From IMG/VR virus record IMGVR_UViG_3300034284_001002, positions 1-64,000 of that record: a DNA stretch of 64,000 nt; one strand, 5' to 3'. The DNA is from a virus. The notes beneath the pieces were generated by a model. The model did not search any database, had not been told where the DNA came from, and was given only the letters and a program-made list of their open reading frames with translations. Within the stretch, counting starts at the first letter, position 1; each line of letters begins with the position of its first letter. Both the position numbers and the translations under genes were made by a program. Shown here in pieces: positions 24,828-37,500 of the stretch.

Positions 24828-25443
24828 CCGCACTAAGGTTTGTCAGCGTCTGGATACGAATTGTATAATCAATCTGTATCTGTCTGTTCAAACTCTTTTG
24901 TACCGGATGAAATATTACATGGGTGATAAGACGCAAATTATCTGCCGCTCCGTTCCATGTTTTAAGTCCTAGTTCGTCAAACACGTACTCACCGTTGAAG
25001 TTTGTACTGTTATCAAATGCTTGTTGACCGGGTGGTTCGCCGTAGTCCAACAGGCATGTTACTAAAATATCTGTGTAAACTTTACCAGATGTGTGCAACA
25101 CTGTCATTTTGTTATTGGCACTGTCAGTGTTGGCTGCAGAATTATCATCTACCACTTTGGCATAAGTTTCATTATACAATGTGGCATTTTGTCCTGTTGT
25201 GTTAGGGGGCAAATAGGTGATAATACCTGTGGGGTCTACACTGGATCCACCGTTGCCAAACGCCATGGAATATATCCAGCCGCCGCCCTGAGCACTAGTG
25301 CGATTGCTCAGCGTTTGAGCCATGGCATAGGATATATTTTCGTAATGAATTGCGTTCTTTTTGTCTACCAATACTTTGCCGGTAACAGGGTCATGGATTT
25401 TTACAAATCCTTCAATTTTGGCCAGGCCGGGCTGAATTATCAT
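24823..25443 (-). CDS. Virion structural protein (tail/baseplate)
   Basis: A 206-residue protein. It begins PGLAKIEGFVKIHDPVTGK, continues with LVDKKNAIHYENIS, and has WIYSMAFGNGG and VFDELGLK, followed by a beta-rich C terminus (RQIQIDYTIRIQTLT). This reads as a phage tail or baseplate-associated protein that follows the giant wedge-like gene. The first 30 residues resemble the 45-residue product of the small gene just upstream. The start ATG overlaps that gene's stop (ATGA). Specific role unknown. Confidence 0.7.
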   Translation of the reverse strand: MIIQPGLAKIEGFVKIHDPVTGKVLVDKKNAIHYENISYAMAQTLSNRTSAQGGGWIYSMAFGNGGSSVDPTGIITYLPPNTTGQNATLYNETYAKVVDDNSAANTDSANNKMTVLHTSGKVYTDILVTCLLDYGEPPGQQAFDNSTNFNGEYVFDELGLKTWNGAADNLRLITHVIFHPVQKSLNRQIQIDYTIRIQTLTNLSAA

Positions 25444-25577
25444 GCTCGCTTCTCCACTATGACTTCCTTGGTTTTTGGGTCAAAAATACGAATATGCCCT
25501 TCAACAGAAATCGATCCTGTTTCATTGGGTTTCTTAGCCGGTGCCACTGGCTGTTGAGGTTGTGTACTTTGATTCAT
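25440..25577 (-). CDS. Small protein (45 aa) similar to the start of its downstream neighbour
   Basis: A 45-codon frame starting MNQSTQPQQPVAPAKKP lies between the giant gene and the structural gene at 24823-25443. Its C-terminal half, EGHIRIFDPKTKEVIVEKR, parallels EGFVKIHDPVTGKVLVDKK at the start of the neighbour. The stop overlaps the neighbour's ATG (ATGA), and it fills a gap of more than 100 bases, so it is likely a real gene. The first 17 residues are Pro/Gln-rich and disordered-looking. It may be a partial duplicate, or a one-domain tail protein in its own right. Confidence 0.65.
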   Translation of the reverse strand: MNQSTQPQQPVAPAKKPNETGSISVEGHIRIFDPKTKEVIVEKRA

Positions 25578-25593
25578 GCTTTATTTACCTTGA

Positions 25594-28500
25594 TTATTCA
25601 CCACGTAAAAACCTTGCGGCCTGTGTTTCAGTATCTTGCAATGCCACACCATTACTTGGTGTATTGATTCCAGGTGCATACCAAGATACGCCTCTGCGTA
25701 CCAAAATAGTAACTTGTACACCTTCTGGTGGCGCTGTATCAAATTCTACTGTACACATTGGGCCTGGATCTATCACAGCATATCCGCCGTATTGTCGTAT
25801 ACCGCCCACGTAAACTTCCACTGCTTCTTCTATGGTGGTACTGTCATCCAAATTAGACACATCTACATGCTCGGCCACAAATACAGTATTTGTTCCGTTG
25901 CCCAGTATTGGATACAACAAAATGTCGTTGTCAAGATTACTTACAAGGTAATCTTGGAACTGAGGTGGCAACAAGTTGCCACGACTGATATTATACACAT
26001 CCGTGTCAACTGCATGACTAGCAACGCCTGTACCAGCAGTGCCGCGTCGCAGTCCACTCACTGTGTTGGCCGCAGTGTCACGGTTACGGTACATGATACG
26101 TTCACCATTGATAGTCAGTAATCCCCATATATTTGCTGCCAAATTTGGTTGATTCAGTGCAGCCGCATTGTGTACATATATGACGTCGTCGGTGGTGCTG
26201 AGTGGTTGGACCAGATACGTTGTTGTAGCAGGTGTGATACGGTACGTGGCCTGGACCCCACGCATGTCTTGGAATATACGGAATGCCATAGCTTCGGGCG
26301 CAACGCTGTTGGTAAACTCAGTGATCATCACAACGTCTGTGGCGGACATAACATAGCCATTGGCCAATACTATTGTGTTGTTGACAATGGTAAATCCATC
26401 GTTGACAAATATCTGAAGACCATTCAGTGTCACCCACAGGCGATCAGGATTGAGAATTGTTCTATTCAGATATAAATCATTGCGTGTGACACTTTGCACT
26501 GCTGAATAGTCATAAGATCCGGCTGCGTCAGTTACAAGTCCAACATCATAATCAGTAGTGTCGTAGGGCTCCGCAAATAATGCAGATCCAGTTACTGGAC
26601 CAACGTAAACTTGTGTTAGTATGTCTTGTTGACGAGTATCATTCCAACTTGTTACTGCAATGATATCTCCATTGGATGGTATCATTCCAGTATATGTATT
26701 GAATAATAATTGGGTGCCAACAACTGACACTTGTGTGTTTGTTGTGACACAAATTAAAATCTTTTCACCCAATGTCAATGGTGTAGTAAACATCACTGCA
26801 CGTGGAGTGATAGGATCATAAGGCTCAACTGTGAAGTCTACGCCCAACACTTGCGGAATATTATTTACATACACGCGAACTTCGTTGTCTGCAATAAGTG
26901 ATTGTGAAAAACCCAGTCGTGTTGGTAACAGGTAGTCTGTTGTGCCATCAGCCAGGTATTCAATGCCTGCAGACGTTCTAGCACGGATACCGTTAAAAGT
27001 AACAACTAAATTGTCTGGGTTAGTGTACTCCATGCTGTTGGTCAAGTCGTACTCTAACACACCTGACACCCCTGTAATATACTGTGTGACAGGCACGGAC
27101 CAACTGTAGTCAATTTCGGTGTCGTCAATTGTTGTTGGTCCAATGGCACTGATCATCAAGTAATCGTTGATGGTGTACGGTGTGGTAAACACCACTTCGG
27201 TGCTGGTGGTGCTGTAAGGCACAAATGTATAGTCTGTGGTCAACACACCATTGGCAAAAATTACAAATTGAGTAATCAACGAGTATTTCACTGGTACAAC
27301 AACTGAACTACCAACTTCTGCGCCATTAAATGACTGTTTGAACAGTTGATTGCCGCCACCAATTGAATACATTGTGATTACTATTTCGCTGCCAACTACC
27401 ACACCGGAATCCAACGTGATAGTTTGTTCTGCCCAGTTTGCTGTGTAATCTGTGCCAATGATCAAGTCAAGTCCTGTTGTTTGATTTACAACTAACATTG
27501 TTGCAGGGACAGGAGCAATGTCGGCAAAACTTAAAGTTTGGCCGCTAGACGTAACAGTAAACTTGCGCACTTCTGCGCGGAAGCCGTGCCCATCACGTGC
27601 CCAATCAGCCCCAGGTGTGGTGTAAACACGTATATCAAGAGTATCAAATTCACTGCCAGGCACCAGTTCTTCTGGCGCATAACTGCTGAACACATCAATG
27701 TATTCACCGCCTTCAATGTTGATACTGGTGGGCCGTGTTCCCAGGTAAGGATCTGTGTAGGGACTTTCAAAAATAGTATCCAGTATGGTCTGATCAAATG
27801 TTGGACGACCTTCTGGACCATATGTCAAGTTGTCAAACGGTGTTGAGTCATACGGTGCCACGTCAAATCCGGGATATTGATCGTAACCAACACCAAATAC
27901 CTGAACGCCTGGATATTCAACTCCGTCAATCAGCAATGGCAAACTCAATCCGGGTTGATTAACAGTAGGAGTGTAGAAACCCATAGTACGGTCAACGCCG
28001 GACAATGTGCCAGCATTTACCAGTATCCAGTCTAGAGGATCAAATGTAGCAGTTTGTACACCTGTGCTGTCTGGACTGTTTGCTTGCCACACACGGTCCA
28101 CATATCTAACTTGTGTGCCATCGTCATAATTTACATTTGGTTGCCATTCTTGAATGGTAGACACATACTGATATCTATCATATTTCATTGTGGTTTTTAT
28201 CTGACGAACCAAGTCGTTGCCCATGACAACTGCGGCTGCGGCACCTGATCCGTTGCCGCCTACAAAAGTTATGATTGGGGTGGTAATATATCCGCTGCCA
28301 TAATTCACAATGTCAATGCTTACTACCTGTCCTGCACTGTTAACAACAGCAGTCATTTCTGCAGGCGTAGTGGCATCGCCAGTGACGGTAATTGTTGGCG
28401 CAACAGTATACCCCGAACCAGTGTTGGTGATAACAACTGATTGAACTGTTAACGTGTAGTTATTATACCAGTTTGTCCAAGGAGTTTCTGTCCATATCTC

Positions 28501-31500
28501 AGCGTTTGATGCAGTATCTGCATCAGGATTGGTTGGGCTATTTGCTGTTGACTGTGTGTATGGCAACAGTACCGGTGCAATGAATTGAGGCACAGTCAAG
28601 GTCTCATCAAAGAACGCAGGATTGTCAAAGTCAGTTACTGCGCCTGGATACTCATCATCTCCGATGTACTGCAAATTAAACTCACGAATTTGTGTGTGGT
28701 ACGGCTTGACTTCTTGAATGTAATTTAACACAAAGTCTTGATTGTCTTGACGATATGCTTGATACGGAATCAGTGAACGAATTCGGTGGTTAACATCAAT
28801 CAGGCTGGTTTTTAATAACCAAGCAGGAGCAGAAAACTCACTCATGATAAACTCAAACATCAATATCAACGAACGGTTGCGATTGATTGCCAATTCGTCG
28901 ATAAACAGTTGTTGATTAATTGCCTGAACAATCTTACGTGTTTCAATCACTGGTTCTTGGTCAAAATACTGTGCATCAAACACTTCAACGTCAAATCCAA
29001 AGTTGCCAAGTGCGTAGTTCCATAATTCTGCACTGAGCTCAATGGTTCCGTCTTCAAGTCCCACACGGTCCCAACTTGTCAGTGTACGCTGATAAATTTC
29101 AAATTTACCCGCAGGCGCATTTGTTACCTTGACACTTGCACCAACTGGGGCAGTGTTGAATGTTATCTCGGCGAGTTCTGCATAATTTTTAACAGTTGCA
29201 ACAGGATTTAGTGTGCTGTTGTAACCCGGCGTATACCAGTTGATATAACTCCAATAGCGGCTGGTATCATAATTTTGCACACGAACAAGTCTGAGTTCTT
29301 TAGATCCAACAAGCGGTCCAGCAGTAACATCATATATGGTCCAGAAACCAAAGTTACTGGAGTCTGCGGTTACCAAGTATCGGTAACCAATAGGAACAAT
29401 TGATAAATTTTGATAACCTAATTCTGTCAAGTCAGCAACACGCAAGTTCCAATTGACAAATGTAGCAGTGCCCGAGCCTTCGCCTGAACCGGTGGCCACA
29501 AACGAAACCCCAATTGTGTTACTGGCTGCACCGATTGCAGTAAAATCAGTGGTGCCCACATAGGAAATTGTGTAAGTGTTACCTGTGTTGAATGTTCCAG
29601 CATAGTAGACCTGAATTGTAGTTGGCTCAGGGTCTTTGCTGTTCAGCAGTGTGAAACTTTTTGTTTCAGATATTGGATAATTTGCCAGTATTCGATTGGC
29701 ATATCCAAAATAATTTTTCAATGCTGCAAATCGATCAACAAACATGCTTTGTCGAGGTCTAAACTCAACACCGTAACGTTCTGCAGGACTTAAACTGGGA
29801 TCAGGCACCTGTGAACCAATGGCGTTGATGCCACTCAAACTATCTTGTAATTTTAAATAAAGGCTAGCACTTAAGAAACTGTCAGCAACACCATCTGCAA
29901 TCAACTCATATTCTTGGTGTACATTGTCATCGTTCTTGATACGATCATACTCAACGTGCAAAATTGTATCTTGGGCACTGATTAAACCAATCACATTATA
30001 AATTGCAACAGTGCTTGCATTCAGCGGTGCCAGGTAGGCGATTCCACTGGCACGTGGATTTGCTATGTAATTGGCAATGGCATTTATGCTTAACTTTTTG
30101 TTTGCTGTGGTCACCACTGTGGAGATATTACGCACCCAGAAATAATAACGAGTTGCAAAAATATTATCAGTGTTGAGTTCAGAGCGGGCTGTGTAACTTA
30201 ACACACTCAGTGGAGTACCTGGTCCTGCGTAGTTGGCAGGCGTTACATCACTTTCAATCCATTGATAAATGTCCACGCTACTGCCAGGGAATATTTGACT
30301 CCATCGGCGACTTGCATACACAATATCATCTTGGTTGGGATCAATAAAGCGCACTGAATTAGTGTCCCACCAAATTTCTCCAATTCTTGCAGCGGCCCAG
30401 GGATTGCCAACGTTGCGAATAGGTCCAATGTTGTAATTGGCAGGATCCACTGCGCCAATGTAATCAATGTTTTCTCTTGCAACACCAAGAATTTTGCCTT
30501 GCAACGGATCAATAAAATCCAAATACGACGTAATAGTAGATTCTAGCTTGTCATACAGATAAACAGAATTTAACAACGCAATATCAACCACTGGTTGTTG
30601 TATGTGTTTCACTGTCCAGGCAGGGGTTCTGTCGGCATTTTCAAACACACTAACACGGCCATAGTTGGCATTGCTACTGTCTCCAAAATCACTTCCAGGT
30701 GATCCAATCAACAATCTGCCTGTTACATAACTGATAGCAGTGCCGTACTGGTCTAGTTCAATAATGCTGTCGTCGTACATTTGCTGGCCAAATACAAACT
30801 GGCCCGGGTTGGTGGCAGAGTCAGTTGCGCTTGGTAGATAATCAAATGTGTATGTTACACCACTTTGCACAACCACTGTTGAGAACACTGTACTGCGGTC
30901 GTCAAAATAAGTTGTGTTGTTGTCAAATGTAACTGGTTGGTACAAGTTGCCTCTTGGCGCACCAACTACTAGGGTTGTTGCGGTTGTGTCAATGACCACT
31001 TCATCGCCAAAATATGCATCAATGGTGGGTGCAGGACTTGTTATGGTCTGTGTGTAAACATAATCTACAAATCCAAAGTCAGCAAACGCTGTGCCAACTA
31101 CACCAGGCAACACAGTCAAACGTGTGTTTGATAACACAGCCGCTAAATTTATAACATTCAGTGTCAATATTCCTTGCACCACACGTATGCTAGATTGTTC
31201 AGCAGGAGCAGTAATAAAACTAATAATACCAGTGCTGTTGTTGTACGTATAGTCAACATTGAGAATTTGCACTACAGTGTCAACATATACCAACGGATTG
31301 TAAGTGGTGTATTGTGAGTAAGTTACACCAATGTCATATGTTTTTACAACCCCGTCGCCTACAAAGAATAAATCGCCCGGAGCAGAAGCTCGTACATTGG
31401 GAATGCCAACACCTTCGTTGGCAGTGTTAATGGCGTCAACAACCCCGGCTACAGTGTTGTTGGGGCTGTTGGGAATTACGATTTCATAGTTGTCAATACG

Positions 31501-34500
31501 CAGTGTATCGCCACCTGTCAACACAGGATTTGGAATTAGAGATGATATTACTCCGTACACACGAGATTGATTTACACTGCGTTGTACACTGCCAGCACCT
31601 GGTAACACTGTGCCATCAGTTGGTGCACCAACATAGATACTGCAATTATTTGAGCACAGGTCAACCGAACTGCCAAAACTTGCTTGATCAAATGGCTTGT
31701 TAATTGTAATCTTCTGCACCAACTGGAAAATATTGCTTTCAACTTCAATTATGTCGCCCACTGCCAATGTTACATTATCTTCTAATATTACATCACTGCC
31801 AGACACTGTAAATTGTCCGCCCAAGATTTGATCAGCATCAGTTAAGAACGCATTATTGAGCGTCACAGATACTGGAGTGTTGAACCCAGCGGGCAGTGCG
31901 AAAGTTGTCACTGCTGTTTCACCAACACCAACTTGATATCTTGCGACACTGCGATCGTACACATATGTGCTGCCATTGATCAACGCATTGTTTACATCTG
32001 TTGGCGCACCAATTACTATTTGCTGTCCATCTGTTGCTGTTGCTACACTTGTTCCAAATCCAGAACCTGCCGGACCAGTCATAGTTTCAACGTATGCAAA
32101 ATATGAACCAGTTTCAACCTCAATTTTGGTGCCAGCCGCTGGTAATGTAACAAAAGTTAATGTAGTTCCTGCAAATGTATAATCAATATAAGGACGTTGT
32201 AGTACGCCGTTGACACGAACACTGAAAGAATTAAGATTTGTAGCAGTGTACAGCGTTGTACTTAAATCAAATACAGATGTGTTTGAAACGCCTGAACCAG
32301 AATATGTAAATCCAGTGATTGCTCCGCTGCCTTCAATAGCAGTTATAGTAATGACTAAATCATTTGCAGGCGACGTGCCTCCGCCAATGGTGGCCGCGTC
32401 AATGGTAAGTGTGTCTCCAATTTGGTAGAATACGCCTGGACCGGTAATTGTAACTTCATAGTCTCCGCGAACTCTCTCAACTGTAAATGTTGCAAGTATA
32501 CCGGAACCGTCTGTTGAGTCTTGTTCAACATTATAATATGTTTCGGCATCCAATTGTGATAACATATTTCGTGTTATCACAATTGGTAAATCTTGAAGCG
32601 GAGCAGTGTTAAATATTACCGAGGTCGCGCTTAGATCGTAGTCAACTCCGTACTGCTGTATAGAGTTATTAAGCAATACAGTGATCTGTGCTGGGTGTGC
32701 TAGATCAAACACTAAATTATTGCTGTAATTAAATGATGTAGTAACGCTATCGCCGATATACGTTACTTCTTGAATTTCTAAATCAACGCGACCATATGCA
32801 TACACTGCATCTTGTGCAGGAGCGCCAACATACGCCCAACGTTCATCTCGGCTGATGGCCACTGACGAACCAAAACTGCCGGCACTTGCTAGGTAATCAG
32901 GTGCAATCAACAGTTGCGTTTGCAAGAATGTATTACTTGCAGGTGCTCGGTAGAGTATCGCTACATAACCGACGCCACTATAACTTTGAGGGGCACCCAC
33001 AATGGCCCAGTCTTGGTAACCAATTGCCAATGCACTGCCATATCCCACTGTGTCAGCAGTTCCTAGTTGCATTAATGGACTTGCTTCATATAAATTACCC
33101 TGGCCACGCAGGTATGGGTAAATTGCACCAACACCACCATCGTACAATGGTGCGCCAACCAATGCTGCAATATTTTCGTATGCTTGGGCAATACTTGTGC
33201 CATACCCACTGTCAAGCACTAGATTGCTTGGCTCAAGTGCATAGCCGGCGGCAAAAACATTTTGTTTTTCAAGTACTTCCCATAGTCCAGAACCGTTGTT
33301 ATCAACCCAGGCCATTGCACCTGGAATCAAGTCGTTGGCAAAGGACAATGTGCCAATGTCACTGGCCTGGGCGACACGCATGGTGTCAAGATAAAATCCT
33401 ATCCCTGATCCAGTTATGGTAGTTTGATTGCCATTTGGGAATGTGTAGGCCACAGTGAGCGTGGTTGGGGTAGGGGTAGTCAGTACTCGATATACGCCGT
33501 TAAAGGCGTCGTTGAAGAATCGAACAATTAGGATATCGCCTAGAGATAATTTATGTACTTGAGTAAATGCTACTAAACTAGTGCCATCAAGGTTGTCGGT
33601 CACACGAGTAATTCTACCTGGCACTTGAGTAGCACGATATATATTCCAATCGTAGCTGTTGGTTTTGGCCACCCATATTTTAGTGCCGTTACCGATGGTG
33701 TCTAAGTTTGCGGCAATAGTGCTTGGATCATCCAAGGAGAATACTGTTATATCAACGTCGTTGATGTTGACATAGCCTGCGCTTGGCAATGCTGTGTCAG
33801 TGATCTGAGTTGTGGTAGTTGTTAAAAAGTCTGGAGAAGTTAATTTATAACTTTCGCGCCATACGTCATTTAACAGCACAGTTTGATTTGCCAAACTTGA
33901 TTCGCCTGGCTCAATTATCTGCACAGTGGCTGGGTCACTTTGTAACAGTGCTTCGTTTAATCTCAACTCAACATAGCTGCGATTTGCGTTTGCTCCATAT
34001 GTGCCGCGTAGTACAGCCCAGTTTTCGTAAATTTGATAGTCAGCAATTTCTTTGGCAAGATTAGCACCGGTGAATATTTCTGCACTTAATATTGTTCCTT
34101 TGGTGCCAATGAATTGTTGATACAAGTTGACTTGACTGGTATCGTCAAGATTCAATGCAACCATATAGTCTCTTGGTTGGAATCCAATTAATCCAAAGCT
34201 CAGTAGATCGTTGTCAGCTTCTAGGTTTGCAGTTTGTGTGTTATAACTGTTCTCTAACTGATCTGCTTTGTTTGCGATGTTGGGCAAAAGGCCTTTTTGT
34301 ATCTTGGTATAATCGCTCTTGACCCAGTCAGAATAGGCAAATTCTCGCTTGGGTTGAATAATATCTTGTGCAGACCAATAGAGGTTTTTGTACAGAACAA
34401 TTTCGCCCTTAGCATACTTGATATTCGGAGCCCACTCTTTGACATTGTCTCGGTTGAGCACAAAGCCCTGTGCATTTAATGTTCCGTTCCACTCAGTGGT

Positions 34501-37500
34501 TGTGATAGCACTAACATAAACACGAGTCTGTCGTGCGCCGGTTGGGGGATTATAAATTAAGTCTGCAAAAATACTAACGTTGTTGAGTATTACAATGTCT
34601 TCATAGCTAACAAATTGTAATTTAACATAAGAAATTGCCTGGTTGTTTGTGCCATTTATTGTGAATCTGTTTTCCAATCGTTCAATTACCAAATTTCTAG
34701 CATCAAACGGTGTACGGTTTTGATCCAACAACATGTTTTCTGGATTTTGAACACTGATGCTGTCAACCACTGCTCCGGGTCTTTCTGCAGTCAATTGCAG
34801 TGCTGCCGGATTTAAATTAATTAAACTGTCAACAGCCCAGCCTTGGTTTGCCCAATAAAGAAACTCACTGGCCATTTGTTTCCAGTCAAGTGTGTAACCG
34901 TTTTCTCGTGTGTCAAACACTAGACCTTGCGTGGTCAAGTATTGTCCATAACTCAACAAGAAATCAACCACACTTGATTGGTTGGTAAACACAAATCCGT
35001 ATGGAACTTGCACAATATCGTTTGTGTATTGTCGTGGAACACGCACTGTACTGCCGCCGGCGCTGATAGTTTGTAACTCGCCGCTGGTGCGGCTTGCATA
35101 AATGTCAAAGTAAGGATCAGTTGTGCTGTAGCCAAATACTGCATATCCTGCATCGGTCAGTTGAACGATCACTGCACTGTATGCCACACTGGCAAACGGT
35201 GAGTTTTTGTACAACATCAAGTCGTAACTTTCGTCGGGCAACAGCAAACTTGAATTCAAACTGTTAGGGCTAGAACGTTCTGTGTATATTTTAAGATATT
35301 CTTTATCTGTGAAACTTCCAGTTCTCCAGCACAGTCGCACGTCAAGATTTGCCAGTGCTTCTTCCAATGCCTGTGTTGAGTTAATACCCAGCTGTTGATT
35401 GTAATCAACAATCCAGTTGATGTAACTGGCCTTGCTAACAGGAGTAACAACACCTGTTGATATATCAACGTTGCCACCATACACCTCAACGCCATTGGCA
35501 TCTAAGCGATATCGCCCATTGTACAGATACTGTTCAAATTCTGTGCTGTACTTGTAAAGGTCTCGGTCCGCAAACAAACTAAAGAATTTTGCCGGGCGTG
35601 TTAGTGCCAACAGGCGCATCACAGCAAATGGGTAACTACTGGAGGTCCACCATGCAGCCTCTACAGGGCCGCCATCGCCGACTACCCAGCTCTTGCGGAA
35701 TGCATTAGGATCATACTGCCCAACCACACTGTCCAATGGAGACAGTAGTTGGCCTTCTGTGCCGGTGGGTATGAAGTAGGTTGATAAGTTTGGTCTTACG
35801 AAGTCAGGTTTAATATAATATCCGTCTGGATCAGCAACGATACCAGCTTGTATGTCGTCCCATAACACCAAGTTATCCTGTGTGTATGGCGCAGGACCAT
35901 AGCGTGTTTCCCACCATGCGGGCTGTTGGCTAAAGCCCAGCATTTCCCACGGAGTGTAGTTGGGACTTAGTGTATCATAGAAATATCTACTGATGCCGCG
36001 CCAGGCTCCCAGCAACGGCAAATCTTTTTCTTTATCGCCGGCTTGGCTATAATTGTAGGTAAACGGATTGTTGGCAATGTACTGCTGTGTTTTGTAATCC
36101 AGTTTGTTTTGCCCTACCCAGGTCAAGAAACTTTCACCTAGAATAGTTGTAATCTCGGCCTGAGTATAATCTGTTGTGCGGAAATAACCAGGAATCACTT
36201 CTTCAGGTGGTATTGGTACTGGATTGCCTTCAGTCTTTAAGTTGTTGAAAATTCTACGTTCAAACTCCAATAAGATATCATCGCGCATGTCACCAAATGC
36301 TGTGGTAATACTGCCATCATGGCCACGGATAACAACAGTTGGGTTTACATAGTTTTCATCCAAGAACACTTCAGGTTTAAATGCCTGATACAGGCCCATC
36401 TTGGTAGGAGTATTGGGAACATAATTTCCTGCGGTGTCTGCATATTCACGAATGGTGACCACATCGCCAACTGTGAGTGGAACAGTAACAGTAAGTGTTG
36501 GGCCATCTGTGGCCACTGTGTAGTCATAGTTTAGTGTCAGCAGTGTATCGTTTAGGTATACCAATAAGCCTAAGAAGTTTGCAGAAGTAAACGAGTGTGT
36601 TTGTAGTGTGTCAAATATGCCAACTGTGATCGGTGTCACTGTGTAAACAGTGTCTGTATAAACATTGCCACTGGGCAACATATCGCTGTAATAGAAACTG
36701 TTTATGTTAGTTTTACCAATATTTAAATCAGTAACCACAGAATCAAGAATTTCGCTTGTTGTTAAATTACCCCATTCGTTGCGAATGGCATTTTCTAACA
36801 GTCTATTTTTAAACTTGGTATACTCTCTATCGTTGAACTCCAACGACTTAAAGATATTGTATTCACTGCTTCTCATAAAGAAGCCAGCCAGGGTCAATGG
36901 CGCACTCTGTTCCAGTATGGTTGTACCGTAACGACCAATGTTGCCCAGGTCGCGTGTGTTGTTTGGACCGTTAATGTCACCGGTAAAGTCAATTAGATTT
37001 CTAGCAATACTTTCGTAATGTGTTCTTATGGTTCCCAGCGTAAAGTAAGGACTGTTAACGTTGAAGGGATTGTTTGCCAAATTAATTGGCACTTGATAAA
37101 ATCCATTGTCGCTTAGATCATTGCTTAAGACTTGAACCTCAATGATTGATCCTGGCGTATAGATATTGTTCAATATGATTGTGGTTGTAGCAGCCGTTCT
37201 TGTTACTGTATATTCTGCAGGCAAGATATATTTGTTGGCCACATACAGTTGTATTGCAGGAACAACGGTATTCTCAGGTATATTGATATTGAATCGTAAT
37301 GGGGATCCGTCGTACGCAAACTGAAATTGTTGACGAATTAAACTTGGAGTTGCTGCCACTTGCCAGCCAAGTTCGCGTTCATATATAACTCGATCAACAT
37401 ATTGATACGAGTACCCGTCACTTATATTAATAGTCTGCGCAGTATTTTGTATGGCATAGGTAAATTGGTCTGTATAAAAATTATTATCAAATACAATGTC

